From NCBI RefSeq assembly GCF_000003605.2, contig NW_003129863.1, positions 203,504 to 267,503 on the forward strand: a DNA stretch of 64,000 nucleotides, written 5' to 3'. A program made the position numbers and the translations under genes. Shown one piece after another: positions 1 through 11,341 of this stretch (its first letter is position 1; each line of letters begins with the position of its first letter). Source of the DNA: Saccoglossus kowalevskii (Eukaryota; Hemichordata; Enteropneusta; Harrimaniidae). The notes under the pieces were generated by a model. It made no database searches and had not been told where the DNA came from. It saw only the letters and a program-made list of their open reading frames with translations.

Positions 1-135
1 CTACTGTGTGTAATTTCGGAGCTGACTTTATGTATTATGAAAGTTGGTGGTGTTCAGTCATTCAGTGTACAAGCGTACAGTTTAACAGTACAAGTGATCT
101 AACGCCTCCTGTACATACAATTCCCAGAGAGGCTG
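1..135 (+). CDS. Gene A exon 3' (partial): second half of class II D1 domain
   Basis: Read in frame from base 3: TVCNFGADFMYYESWWCSV and on to a GTAAGC donor after base 135 (ends phase 1). The CNFGADF core is shared with the matching exons of B, C and D (59395-59579). The acceptor lies before the window. Confidence 0.8.
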
Positions 136-3100
136 GTAAGCATCTGCACTATACATAGCTTTTCTTTCTTGCTTTAAGACAGCAGTGATTATTTTATTTT
201 GATGATTGGATAGTATGACTGTGAATAATGAACTTTGGCGTCGATTTTGAACCTTACTTTGCTAACTGGCATTACCAAATACAGACATTGTTTCGTCTTC
301 GACGTATAAGAGAGACATATTAATGAGCAACTAAAGGCGGATATGTTTAATAAAAATTATGGAGAGATGATAGATAGACAAATTTAGGGAATAAACAACC
401 GCATTTGAATGTTCCAATCAATAATGCACAATTCTCGACTGTGGCTAGTCTCGATTGTTGCTTTGGTTTATTCCGATTTACTAATCTCCCTTTTATTAGG
501 TATCATGGGACCTCCTAATATAACAAACATCACTGCTGGCAGCGATCAGATATACTTGTCATGGAAGGCACCGGAGACTCCGTACACCAATATAATCACC
601 GGGGAACCCAAACTAGTCAGTGATATCATGAGTGTCTACTATAATTATACATATTGCAAAGCAAATTACACAGACTTGTGTGTGAGTATGAATTTTTTTT
701 TCATTATTTTCTGTTTTAGTAAATATATTGACTACACAAACTAAGTCTGATTTGGGATTATGTTTGTCTGTTCCAGTTGAAGATATTGTAATATTTTATT
801 TCTAGCAACATAGCAGTACAGAAACTAAGACGAATATGCTTTTACATGAGTTCATAGAGCCATGGACGTCTTATGACATAAAAATACAAGGCAAGACTAA
901 TGGAAACTATGGCATTCCTATAAACCTGGTTATTTTTACCAATGAAGCAGGTAGGGTGATTGAAATAATGTTTTGATAGATGTAAAACCATTATTATATT
1001 AATTGTTGTTAAAGTATACTTGTTGAAACTACTATGACTTTCTGGCAGTTATTATACCCCAACGACTGCGAGTACCTAAACGGGAGCTGGTGCAAAGACG
1101 AGTAGGGGAAAGTTGTACGATGATTTCGACGGGCTTAATAGGTTTTCCTGCATTTCCATCGCAGGTTGAATGTTATTACAGCTTACGTTTGTTAGTAGCT
1201 TCTTCCTGTTGTGTAGAGGTGCATTATTGCTTCATTAAATCGGATGTTGATTTTAACAAACAAGTTATTTGGAATCTCGGTTATAGCGAAAGTCTTCAGG
1301 TCTTTGGATATTTACTTAACTTCAAATTTTATTAGCATTGGCAGTAAACCTCATACTGGAACAATGGAGACAAGACGGACAGCGATAATAGATGTGTTAA
1401 TAATTCGTCCGTCTATAAAATGATTCTTACTAATTATAAACCAATTGAAATTTAACAACTGTTTTATATGAATGACATGCAATTCTGCTAGTTCGGACCA
1501 CAATTCATAGGTCGTGTCGGTCGGTCGGTTCATTCATTCATCCATCCATTGTAAGCCAACAATATCACACTCACGCAACGCACTGATATACAACAACCTT
1601 ACAACATTCACAATGCATTAGAAATATATTCTGTATCTAATATATTCCAGCACCGAGTAAAGGAGTGAAAATAGCTATAGTAGAAGTTCAACCACCTGTT
1701 TGTGAGGAATCTCCTGACATAAGAAACGTAACAATCAAGTGGAAGGTAAGCCTATATAATTTTGAAATGTCTATAAAAAACATTAAACGCAAATGATCTC
1801 ATCGCCGAGAGTGAGGGGGCCACGTGACTTCTTTCTGTCCCTCATATAGTGTTATAATATCTCCCACTGGGCATCATGGTGTTTACTGTTTGATTTACCC
1901 TTGTAACCATGGTGTTTATAAAAGAGAACGTGATGATGGAAGAGAATGGAACACTATTTGTTTAATGGGCTAAACAAATCTCGTAGCTATCTCAATCTCA
2001 TCAATGTCTCTGTGCCCATTTGTGTCGGAGGCCCAAGTCTTCAACGACATTGAGTATTTGTCATCAGAATGTTGTATGCAAATTTGTGCAATAATGAAGA
2101 CTTGTATTATTACATTAGTAGTTTAGGATGGACTATAGGTACGACCATGAGGGCGCTGTTCATATTGGGATGCGATGACGTCATACGGGGATGGATGACG
2201 TCACAATGGGAGGCCGTGCATAGATGAGCATAAATAATGACGTCACAATGGGAATTCGTGCATAAATTAGCATAGATGAGAACCATGGCCGTAAAGGGGT
2301 TCATTTGAATTAGGATGACGTCACAATGGGATATTGTGCATACATTTGCATACATAAAATTGATGTGAATACGAGGTCGTGTCGAGTTCATCGTGAATAC
2401 ATTTGCATAAATTACCATCATTTTTTTAATTATTTTTTTTAATTATTTTTAATAATTTTTAATTATTTTTTTTAATGCAAAACAAAACAATACAAAAACA
2501 AACTGTATACAGATGACATAAATAATGACGTCACAATGGGAATTCTGCATNNNNNNNNNNNNNNNNNNNNNNNNNNNNNNNNNNNNNNNNNNNNNNNNNN
2601 NNNNNNNNNNNNNNNNNNNNNNNNNNNNNNNNNNNNNNNNNNNNNNNNNNNNNNNNNNNNNNNNNNNNNNNNNNNNNNNNNNNNNNNNNNNNNNNNNNNN
2701 NNNNNNNNNNNNNNNNNNNNNNNNNNNNNNNNNNNNNNNNNNNNNNNNNNNNNNNNNNNNNNNNNNNNNNNNNNNNNNNNNNNNNNNNNNNNNNNNNNNN
2801 NNNNNNNNNNNNNNNNNNNNNNNNNNNNNNNNNNNNNNNNNNNNNNNNNNNNNNNNNNNNNNNNNNNNNNNNNNNNNNNNNNNNNNNNNNNNNNNNNNNN
2901 NNNNNNNNNNNNNNNNNNNNNNNNNNNNNNNNNNNNNNNNNNNNNNNNNNNNNNNNNNNNNNNNNNNNNNNNNNNNNNNNNNNNNNNNNNNNNNNNNNNN
3001 NNNNNNNNNNNNNNNNNNNNNNNNNNNNNNNNNNNNNNNNNNNNNNNNNNNNNNNNNNNNNNNNNNNNNNNNNNNNNNNNNNNNNNNNNNNNNNNNNNNN

Positions 3101-6100
3101 NNNNNNNNNNNNNNNNNNNNNNNNNNNNNNNNNNNNNNNNNNNNNNNNNNNNNNNNNNNNNNNNNNNNNNNNNNNNNNNNNNNNNNNNNNNNNNNNNNNN
3201 NNNNNNNNNNNNNNNNNNNNNNNNNNNNNNNNNNNNNNNNNNNNNNNNNNNNNNNNNNNNNNNNNNNNNNNNNNNNNNNNNNNNNNNNNNNNNNNNNNNN
3301 NNNNNNNNNNNNNNNNNNNNNNNNNNNNNNNNNNNNNNNNNNNNNNNNNNNNNNNNNNNNNNNNNNNGGGCCATGGTCCTCATTTATGCTAATTTATGCA
3401 CGAATTTCCATTGTGACGTCATTATTTATGCTCATCTATGCACGGCCTCCCATTGTGACGTCATCCATTCCCGTATGACGTCATCGCATCCCAATATGAA
3501 CAGCGCCCTCATGGTCGTACCTATAGTCCATCCTAAACTACTTACATTGGTATTAAATATTCATGCTCAAATAAATCGTAAGAAAACAATTATGGAAACT
3601 TAAGTTAGTATGGCTTCAAATAATACATTTGTCCGCCAATCGCCAAGATTTCGGTTCTTTCGCCGTGGTTTGGTCATATCTAATACTTTCTTCTGGGTGT
3701 TGAGAGATTGGGTCAAAGCATCCTCGAATGTTCAGTCTTGATCAACGGAAAATATCAATCGGTTAGCTTTTTTTCAGTTGTCAGTAGGTTATTGGCATTC
3801 AAATTAACGGTATTGGGAACGGAAAAAATAAAAACATATATTCGATTTAGTTGGCCTGACAGCCCGATCAAGTCCCTAAGTACATATTTCTCCTGCGACA
3901 TTGGGATTTACCGTAAAGCCATATGAAGGAGATATTTCAGGAAGCATGTACTATGTCGCCTGGGTTAATTATCATGTTGTAGGAGTTATTTATAAAAGCA
4001 CTCCCTTTGCATGGCATGCATTTGCGGCGGGTTTACGTAGTCCAATATCTTAAACGGCTATAGCTGTGAAACAACAAACCACTTGGTGGAATTACTTCAT
4101 TTAATTTCAAAACAAACATCTACTATTTACATCATGGATTCAAATGCTGCCTCAAAACAGACACGTATCATAGTATATAATATCATATCATAACTGTTTT
4201 ATCGCAAAATTTTTTATCTGTATACATAGGAAACTTACTTGATTGAAATTTAATTCAATCCTGTGAAGCAAAACAATAATATGAACAACGAAAGTGTATT
4301 GTAATTCCATTGCAGCCCATAGACGAGGAAGATCATAATGGAGTGTTAACACGTTATGAAGTACACTATAGCTACAGTAATACCACTTTACAAATACAGA
4401 ACATTACAGATGTCAGTGCCACGTCTACACTGCTTACTGATCTATATAGATGGGAACAGTATTATATCACAGTCAGTATCTGTACTAGTGCTGGATGTAC
4501 GGAGCATAGAGATGCACCTTACGTTTTAGAACCTGATAAAGTAGGTAGGTTGCATTATGTTGTGCTACTGTGATGATCATTGCTCAATCACGACACTAAT
4601 TAAATGATGGCGATGGTGAAAAATTACTATATAAGGTTATAGAATTAATAGTTCTTATTTCCAATATAGCTCTTGGTTCTCCGAGTAAAATCCAGGCAGA
4701 ACTAACATCGTGGAACTCATTCAACGTGTCATGGTTACCACCTGATAATGATGAATGTATTGTTGGTTACAACGTGAAGTGTGAGAATGGTTGGTCAGCT
4801 ACGAGCGTGTTTGTTCGTGATGACCTCTATGTAAATTTTACCAATCTCTCAGTATCTTTTTACACTATATACGTGTCGGCTGAGATATATTCAAATTACA
4901 ATTCATCTGTGAATGGTTCTCGTGTAGTAATCAGGATAACAATTCCAGGTATATATACTATTTATATATGTGTGTAATATAATATTCAATTCACCAGTGT
5001 TTGGGTACCATGCAGTAACTGGTATAAACATTGCAGGTATGTATACTATACTATATATGTGTCTGCAGGGATATATTCAGATTACAATTCATCAGTGCTT
5101 GGGTACCATGTAGTAACTGGTATAAACATTGCAGGTATGTATACTATACTATATATGTATCTGCAGTGATATATTCAGATTACAATTCATCAGTGTTTGA
5201 GTACCATGCAGTAACTGGTATAAACATTGCAGGTATGTATACTGTACTATATATATATGTTTGCAGTGATATATTCAGATTAAAATTCATCAGTGCCTGG
5301 GGTACCATACAGTAACTGGTATAAATATTGCAGGTATGTATACTGTACTATATATATGTCTGCAGTGATATATTCAGATTACAATTCGTCAGTACCCGGG
5401 GTACCATGCAGTAACTGGTATAAGCATTGCAGGTATGTATAATATACAATATATATGTCTGCAGTGGTATATCCAGATTACAATTAATCAGTGCCTGGGG
5501 TACCATGCAGTAACTGGTATAAATATTGCAGGTATGTATACTGTACTATATATATGTCTGCAGTGATATATTCAGATTACAATTCATCAGTACCCGGGGT
5601 ACCATGCAGTAACTGGTATAAACATTCCAGGTATGTATACTGTACTATATATGTGTCTGCAGAGATATATTCAGATTAAAATTCATCATTTTTTGGGTAC
5701 CATGCAGTAACTGGTATAAACATTGCAGGTATGTATACTGTACTATATATATATATATATCTGCAGTGATATATTGAGATTACAATCCATCAGTGTTGGG
5801 GTAGCATGTATAGAATCAATCATCATAGAACGAGGTGAAGGAAATCAGTCACCCTAGAATACAATGTTCATTGTTTAAAGAAGTGTAAGACATTAACACC
5901 TAGATCACACTATCCAATTATGTAACCACTGGAAGACTTTTAAAGATTCAATCACTCTCAGTTAAAATGCCGATAGAAATGTTGGGAGACTAGTATAGAA
6001 TCTGTCACCATGAACAATGTTCATGACTAGAATGTTTGGGTGATTTCTTAGAGAGTGGATGGTGTTGTTGGAACAACTGCAGGGGTCATTCACCTTAGCA

Positions 6101-8967
6101 TACAGTTGGGTGAAATTGTTTGTAAAATTGTAAAAAAATGCTTTACAAACCAACCTGTTAGGGCGGCAAACCAACCAGTTAGGGTGGAGTTTAAGAATTA
6201 TTTAATTTGAATACTATATATATTCATTTTTTCTCAATTAAGAAATTGATGAACAATTTGTAGGGAATCATGGGCTTGGATGGAATTGCTGGAAGTCATT
6301 TAGGTAGTCGCCATGGAATGAAATGTTCATGTATAAATTGTTGAAACACTTGTAAGGAACAAATCATCATTTGATCACAATGTCCGTAAATTGCTGAAAA
6401 ACTTTCAAGTAATCTTTCCTCGTAGATTGCAGTTTCCATGAATGGAATTATTAAACGATTTGTCCATGTATAGGATTTGTGACCTATAGGAAATAAATCG
6501 CCATAAACTGTAATGTTATGGTCGGAATTGTTATATAATTGAATGTGTTATATAACCAGTAGGAAATAAATCGCCATATAGTGGAATGTTTATGCATAGA
6601 ATTGTTGGAATACGGATTAATCACCGTGATTACATACTCAGTGAATAAAATTGTTGGAAGACGTGAAGAAATAAATTCACCCTAGACGGCAAATTGCAAA
6701 GAGTGAATGTTCAACCTAGAAGGCAAAGTCCATGAAATAGATGACAATCAATCAATCAGCGTACAGGAAATCGATCAGCCATGCGCTTTTCTCGGACGGA
6801 GACGGAATTTTAGACCTCTAGATTACAATAACTTTGTAACCAGTCACCCTGCATTGAACTGTTTGAAAACTTGTTTTGTATCAATTACTCAGACTGCATT
6901 ATCTAGTAAAATTATTGCTAGACTAGCCAAGAAGGCCATGGAATTCTAAAGGAAGATTTAAAGAGAATCAATAATTCCTCAATGCAATTTCCATTGAGAT
7001 GAGATATACAAGATATTCACAGTTAGATTCAGATGAAGTATAAATAATCAAATCCACTACTAGGTAATTCAAAGCTAACTGCCCCGTTTCATTCATTAAG
7101 GTGGCAATAGGGGTAAAATGTGGTAAAATTATGATTCGTGTATTCTAAGCTATCCTGAACATTTATATCTGGGTGAATACGGTAGTGTGTATGCCATACT
7201 AATCATTGTCTAAGGTATTATCTGACTGTCAAATTCGCAATTGACACATAACACATAACTTTGGTAGCGCTGGAGGCTAGATGATCGCATCTCAAGTTGT
7301 CTTCATCTGTTTTGTCTTCTAATTATGGCCATAATTTTTCACATGTTTTACGACTGATGCTGCCTTAAATTATTACAGTACCACTTCACAGAACGTTATG
7401 TGTTCCTTTGGTGTCAGAAAGAAACATGATTCCAATGAACAACTTATACAATTAAAACAAATTTAAAACGTTATTTAAGCTTGGATAATTGTATTTCATT
7501 TTTTACATTCTTATAGGCACTAATGCAGCCACTAATGCGGGCACTGCTATAATTGTTGTGACATTGGTAACATTATTCTTATTAATTTTCATCTGCTTGC
7601 TGCTGGCAATTTATCATATTAAACGTGATGCTATTATAGCATTTGTTTCCAATCCACTACCACAAAAAGTATGGCAAGATTATATGGTAAGTGACGATAT
7701 ATTATTATGGAAATATATATGTAAATATATCTAGTATCTTTAGATGCAGGGATATACATGTCCCATTATGATTCAGACTTGTTCCTCAATGCGCTTTGCC
7801 CTCCAAATGTCGCATTTCTTTTTTGTGAGTATTTGTGTCGTTAGAACATCACCCATTTTGACTATAAAACCTCAATATTTAAATTTTAAAATTAAAAAAA
7901 AAATCGTTTATAGTGATTTCCCCACTTCTGCACAAATTGTAAAAGCGTTATAAATGTTATTATTATATTAAATACATCAATAGATTAATTTGAATTAAAT
8001 GAATAGCTGACGCCACTTTGAACTCTATATTTACGTTGGTATATTATTAGCATTATAAAATGCAAAACAAATGACTGTTGCTGTTACAAATGTGTTTATT
8101 TATTCATGGAATATGTTCACAGTACAGCCCGTGACCATGTCTAGCCATGGACATAGAGTTGAAGTAAAGCCATGCAGTTGAATTATTTTTTTATTTTTAG
8201 CAGTATATATGGTTCCTCTTTCAGAAAATTCATTTTAAGCAGCTTTGTTTTGGAACAGATAATTGCAACTGTGTATTTAATTTTTATTGTTTGAATAGGT
8301 GACTCATAGTGTTATGTGTCACTTGTTAAAAGTGCACTCACCATCCTTACACAGACACTGATGTAATCCGTCTAGTAGTGATGTTTACATGACCAACATC
8401 TAATTTGTTATACTGCAGAAAATCACATTCAAAGTGGAGGAGTATCAAATTGCCGTAGATCCTGATGACGCAGATGAAGAATACGATACAATACGTGAGA
8501 GCAGTGATACAACAAACGTAATGATAACGACAACATCAACTACAATAACATCACCAATTGCAACATCAGAGGCATCATTATCTGACTTATCAGTGTCATC
8601 AGCAATTAGTCATAATTCGGTGAATGGAAATGATGGTATTGAACTCAGACATAATGTGTGGAAGCAGCTGTATTGGAAGACAGAACCATCACTTCCCTTA
8701 ATGAATTCTGATAATTACGTCCATAGACAAGATGAACAACCAGAACAATCGCCTGTTGAATCATCTTGTGATATTCCGTCTTACAGTCATATGTGTGCCA
8801 ACTCACGCGTATCTAGCATTAGTTATTTCGATAATAAAGATGAGAATGATTTGCGCAAATTTTATAATATATTTCTTGGAACCATTGGTGATGAAACTCG
8901 CGATACACCGAATATCAAGAATCAATATTCTAAGGTGACCGAGCCAGGAGGTGAATGTAACTCATGA
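1..8967 (+). CDS. Receptor gene A, class II cytokine receptor-like, short tail (5' end outside window)
   Basis: Predicted type I membrane receptor. Exons seen: 1-135 (partial), 500-681, 806-950, 1651-1745, 4316-4544, 4670-4948, 7517-7686 and 8419-8967, all with GT/AG sites and compatible phases (1,0,1,0,1,1,0). In order they encode the second half of a class II D1 domain, a D2 FN3 domain opening GIMGPPNITNIT, a two-exon D3, a one-exon D4, a transmembrane exon and a tail of 182 aa. By comparison with gene D the missing 5' part probably holds another D1-D2 pair. Family knowledge: such receptors bind helical cytokines and signal through JAK kinases on the juxtamembrane Box1. The tail ends at a TGA where gene D has CCC, and homologous sequence continues after it, so this tail looks shortened. 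No frameshift was seen in the exons. Confidence 0.75.
179..387 (+). pseudogene. Fossil extra copy of the D1 second-half exon (gene A)
   Basis: Similar to the exon at 20505-20707 (GATGATTGG, then NFG-like and NWH-like stretches) and closer still to the better preserved relic at 59131-59359 in gene D. In A the frame opens with a stop and holds others. It starts only about 43 bases after the exon 3' donor, too close for normal splicing between the two. Confidence 0.6.
500..681 (+). CDS. Gene A exon 4': first half of D2 (FN3)
   Basis: Acceptor TTTTATTAG, donor GTGAGT; phase 1 in, 0 out. Encodes GIMGPPNITNITAGSD, then YLSWKAPETPY. The GPP opening and the W of strand C match the start of D2 in class II cytokine receptors. 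Several N-glycosylation sequons; two Cys near the end (YTYCK, DLC). Confidence 0.85.
806..950 (+). CDS. Gene A exon 5': second half of D2 (FN3)
   Basis: Acceptor ATTTCTAG, donor GTAGGG; phase 0 in, 1 out. Encodes QHSSTETKTNMLLHEF, then EPWTSYDIKIQGKTNGNYG, the strand E-F-G part of an FN3 fold. Length 145 nt; the gene D copy is 144 nt and frame-broken. Confidence 0.85.
1651..1745 (+). CDS. Gene A exon 6: first part of D3 (FN3)
   Basis: Acceptor TATATTCCAG, donor GTAAGC; phase 1 in, 0 out, 95 nt as in B, C and D. Encodes APSKGVKIAIVEVQPPVC, then RNVTIKWK. The Cys before ESPDIRNVT is also present in C and D but is Trp in B. Confidence 0.85.
2118..3541. mobile_element. DNA transposon with long terminal inverted repeats, interrupted by an N gap
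   Basis: The left end (2118-2290) and right end (3369-3541) are near-perfect inverted copies of about 173 bp, starting GTAGTTTAGGATGG. Flanks are TTACATTA (2110-2117) and TTACATTG (3542-3549), an apparent 8-bp target duplication, which would fit hAT-type elements. Gene D has the unoccupied site with one TTTCATTG (57016-57023, - strand). The palindrome TGACGTCA occurs eight times in the visible part. No transposase is visible; the middle is the gap. It lies in the intron between gene A exons 6 and 7. Confidence 0.8.
2551..3367. other. Assembly gap (817 N)
   Basis: Run of N inside the inverted-repeat transposon; translations across it mean nothing. Confidence 1.
4316..4544 (+). CDS. Gene A exon 7: main part of D3 (FN3)
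   Basis: Acceptor CATTGCAG, donor GTAGGT; phase 0 in, 1 out, 229 nt as in B. Encodes RYEVHYSYSNTTLQIQ, then VSICTSAGCTEH, a typical FN3 C'-G segment. Very similar in all four genes. Confidence 0.88.
4670..4948 (+). CDS. Gene A exon 8: membrane-proximal D4 (FN3)
   Basis: Acceptor CAATATAG, donor GTATAT; phase 1 in, 1 out. Encodes WNSFNVSWLPPDNDECIVGY, then EIYSNYNSSVNGS. The 3' end of this exon is the source of the repeat array that follows it. Confidence 0.87.
4949..5815 (+). repeat. Minisatellite derived from the 3' end of gene A exon 8
   Basis: About eight tandem units of roughly 97-101 bp. Each contains a copy of the exon end (IYSDYNSSVFGYHAVTGINI), a CTGCAG acceptor-like site and a GTATGT donor. 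Several units are frame-broken or contain stops. Only about two units follow exon 8 in gene D (55385-55557) and one short one in B and C, so the array expanded in A. Confidence 0.85.
5816..7516 (+). other. Gene A intron between exon 8 repeats and transmembrane exon
   Basis: No exon or RNA gene recognised. Homologous sequence is present in gene D (about 54384-55380), so this is shared intron. Short open frames here look random. Confidence 0.6.
7517..7686 (+). CDS. Gene A transmembrane and Box1-like exon
   Basis: Acceptor TTCTTATAG, donor GTAAGT; phase 1 in, 0 out. A hydrophobic run (AIIVVTLVTLFLLIFICLLL) is followed by basic HIKRD and then FVSNPLPQKVWQDYM. The N-P-L-P and following W resemble the Box1 JAK-binding motif of cytokine receptors (inference). 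Confidence 0.88.
8419..8967 (+). CDS. Gene A cytoplasmic tail exon (short form)
   Basis: Acceptor ATACTGCAG, phase 0 in, TGA at 8965-8967; 182 residues rich in Ser, Thr, Asp and Glu. Tyr sites include EEYDTI and DNYVHRQ. The segments DNYVHR and DLRKFYNIFL...GDET are shared with the B/C tails. Gene D reads CCC in place of the TGA. Confidence 0.85.
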   Translation, partial: KITFKVEEYQIAVDPDDADEEYDTIRESSDTTNVMITTTSTTITSPIATSEASLSDLSVSSAISHNSVNGNDGIELRHNVWKQLYWKTEPSLPLMNSDNYVHRQDEQPEQSPVESSCDIPSYSHMCANSRVSSISYFDNKDENDLRKFYNIFLGTIGDETRDTPNIKNQYSKVTEPGGECNS

Positions 8968-9304
8968 AACACATTGGGTGAGGCAGCACCAGACGAGTCA
9001 TATAATTACGGTAAAATGACAGGAGCTGATGATGGCTCAATTCTGCTTGGCCCAAACATCCACTGATAATATTCCCTCTAGTGTTGCTGATGTAATGAGT
9101 ATGTATTTCTAACAACAGTCAGACGCGCTTCACGGCCCAATGAATAAGCCATTCATTTATGATGACTTTAAAGTAGAAGACCTCAGTTACATCACGTCGG
9201 CAAAAACACCTAACGTAGCATTGAGTAAAAATTACAAATTTGTTCTTGAAAATGGGCATTCACCAATTGACGAATACGGCTTGTGCCAAGACACAGTACA
9301 TTAA
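8968..9304 (+). pseudogene. Former tail-coding sequence beyond the gene A stop
   Basis: Similarity to the gene D tail continues in frame after the TGA (NTLGEAAPDESYNYGKMT), then a deletion and a TAA that D shares. After that TAA an open frame runs from MNKPFIYDDFKVEDLSYI to ENGHSPIDEYG. This suggests an ancestral tail longer than either A or D now encodes. Confidence 0.5.
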
Positions 9305-10786
9305 CACCTTGTTGGAGGAAAAAAAAACAGCCGGACACAAATGAGAATGTGGAATTACCGAGGAGGTGCCAGTCAGAGATGTGCCTGAACCACATGTGGA
9401 TGCGAATGTTCAAGGCAAGCCAAGTAATGTTGGTCTTATATGAATGACTGTTAACTCTCTTGTTAAAACCACAACAAATTATGGTGATAATTAACTGATA
9501 TAATATGAAAATAGCATGACTTTCAAAGATATAGCTGAACAATCAACAAGGAAAATTGTTAGCCATTTGTGTAAACAGTAACAGTGCTGACAGTCAACAA
9601 TTTGTAATGGTACGCAGCATACATATTTCGCACATATTTTCTGGTACTAAACACAGACATAGTTTTCTCTTCTTTCTAGAAAATTCAACATTAATTTGAA
9701 CCTTACTTTATTAAATTAGGATATTCTATATTTCTTTCTAAAATCACTAAATTTAGAAGCAAACAGAGTGACAAGACACCATATTAGTGGAAGGTGCACA
9801 AATTAAAGCAACAGATGAAAATGAAATGTTTTGATGAAGAAGGAAAAATTAATTGGCATCAATTGGCGTTCAAACATGATGGGTTGGGGTCTTGGCGTCG
9901 AACATAATGTGGCAATTTTTATGTTTGTTCTGGATTATGTGTGATTTTGAACATTGTATTGTATAATGGTCGACTGTAAGCAGGGGATGTAATTGTTTAT
10001 TACATATAAACTGTAAATTACAGTAATTTGCCATGAAATATCATTAGCAATGTCTGCAATAGATATGAGGCAACATAGTCCCTTTTAAAAGTTTGTTCTG
10101 GTACACTTTGAGCTACAAAGAAGTATTTTGACACCCTATAATTATTGTTGAATGTTATGATTGTGTAATATGACCTTGATAGCTGGATTATTTTACAAAC
10201 AAGGGCACCAGGAACCATTAAATAAAAATGCAAACTAGTCATCTGTCCACGAATTAAAAACAAAAACACCAGGGTGAAGTCAACACCAGGCTGCAGGACA
10301 TGTGCTATGATTAATCATCAGAATAATAGAAATAGTTAAAACCGTACGTATAGATGAACTCATTGAAATCAAACCGTGCAACTTCGAGAAGCATCGGAAG
10401 CAAATGGCAATGTTTGAAAATCGACGCACCAATGACACTTTCTGAATGTCAGGGTTTTGGTATTAATAAAAGTATAAGAAATCGGTGTCAAATATATGTT
10501 TAAAGCAGTCCGTTGGCACAATAGTTTTGCAAAACGGTAACAACGAAAATTACCTTCAATTCACCGTGTATTGATTTATTTCCAGTCTAGAAATAACATT
10601 GAATATGTCATGTACTATAATATTTTTAAATATTGTGGGAGCATTTACCTTGTACTTTAGTTTTCTTCAATTTGTGTGTTTGTTTGTATATGTATAGAAA
10701 TAAATCTCCATAGTGTATGCCATCATGAGCACACAAAACACAACTGATGATCACTAGGTGGCGTACATCAAATACAATATGGTAAG
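9305..10786 (+). other. Gene A 3' flank, no gene seen
   Basis: Homologous in inverted orientation to about 50600-51850 downstream of gene D, so it is part of the duplicated arm. It would include the gene A 3' UTR. Short open frames in it are not supported. Confidence 0.6.
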
Positions 10787-11341
10787 TGTGACAGGTATTT
10801 TTGATGTTTAAAAACCTTTCACTTAGGTAACCGGGGTTCGGTCGTTTTTCACGCTAGACTCACAAAAAAAAACACACACACAAGCTCCATTCATGTTCCA
10901 AACGATTCTCCGCCAAGTCCCTGGTTTTCACCCGAGACAGCATGAAATCAATCTTTATTTTTTGTCACTCCTTAACCAATTACAATCAGTATAAGAGACT
11001 CCAAGGCCTTGCCTTCAAACAAACAACCAATCACATGAAAGTTTTACACAACATAATCAATTAATTAATCGTCAAGCTATTTAGCAAACCCACTACTATA
11101 TGTCAACACTAACTAATATTTATGGGGTAATAGTCTTGCACTAACATTCCACAAAGATACCACATTAGTTAGAATCGCAAACAAGATTGGTTATAAGATG
11201 TTTTTGGCTGATTTCGACTAGCTCGCCATCTGGCCTTGTCATTAACCTTTATCAGTAGATGTCATGGCAACCACTGTCAAACTGACTGACCTCATCACTT
11301 AACCCCTATCAGTAGATGCCATGTAAATATAAATCATGACA
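10787..11341 (+). mobile_element. Solo-LTR-like insertion, copy 1
   Basis: Starts TGTGACAGG and ends ATCATGACA, flanked by TAAG on both sides (10783-10786 and 11342-11345). The right arm (about 50572-50580, - strand) has the unoccupied site GGTAAGTATC. It shares internal sequence (AACCAATTAC, AGACTC, CCAATCAC) with copies at 51860-52535 and 61298-61870. No coding sequence. Confidence 0.7.

Noticed and set aside
2472-3603. Long open frames across the N run
   Set aside because: Mostly N translated as X; the ends are transposon inverted repeat.
4862-4930. WSXWS motif of class I cytokine receptors
   Set aside because: D4 has YSNYNSS at the comparable loop, not WSXWS; D1 features favour class II.
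4949-5815. Regular 98-bp repeats as a CRISPR array
   Set aside because: Units are contiguous and derived from the neighbouring exon; eukaryotic context.
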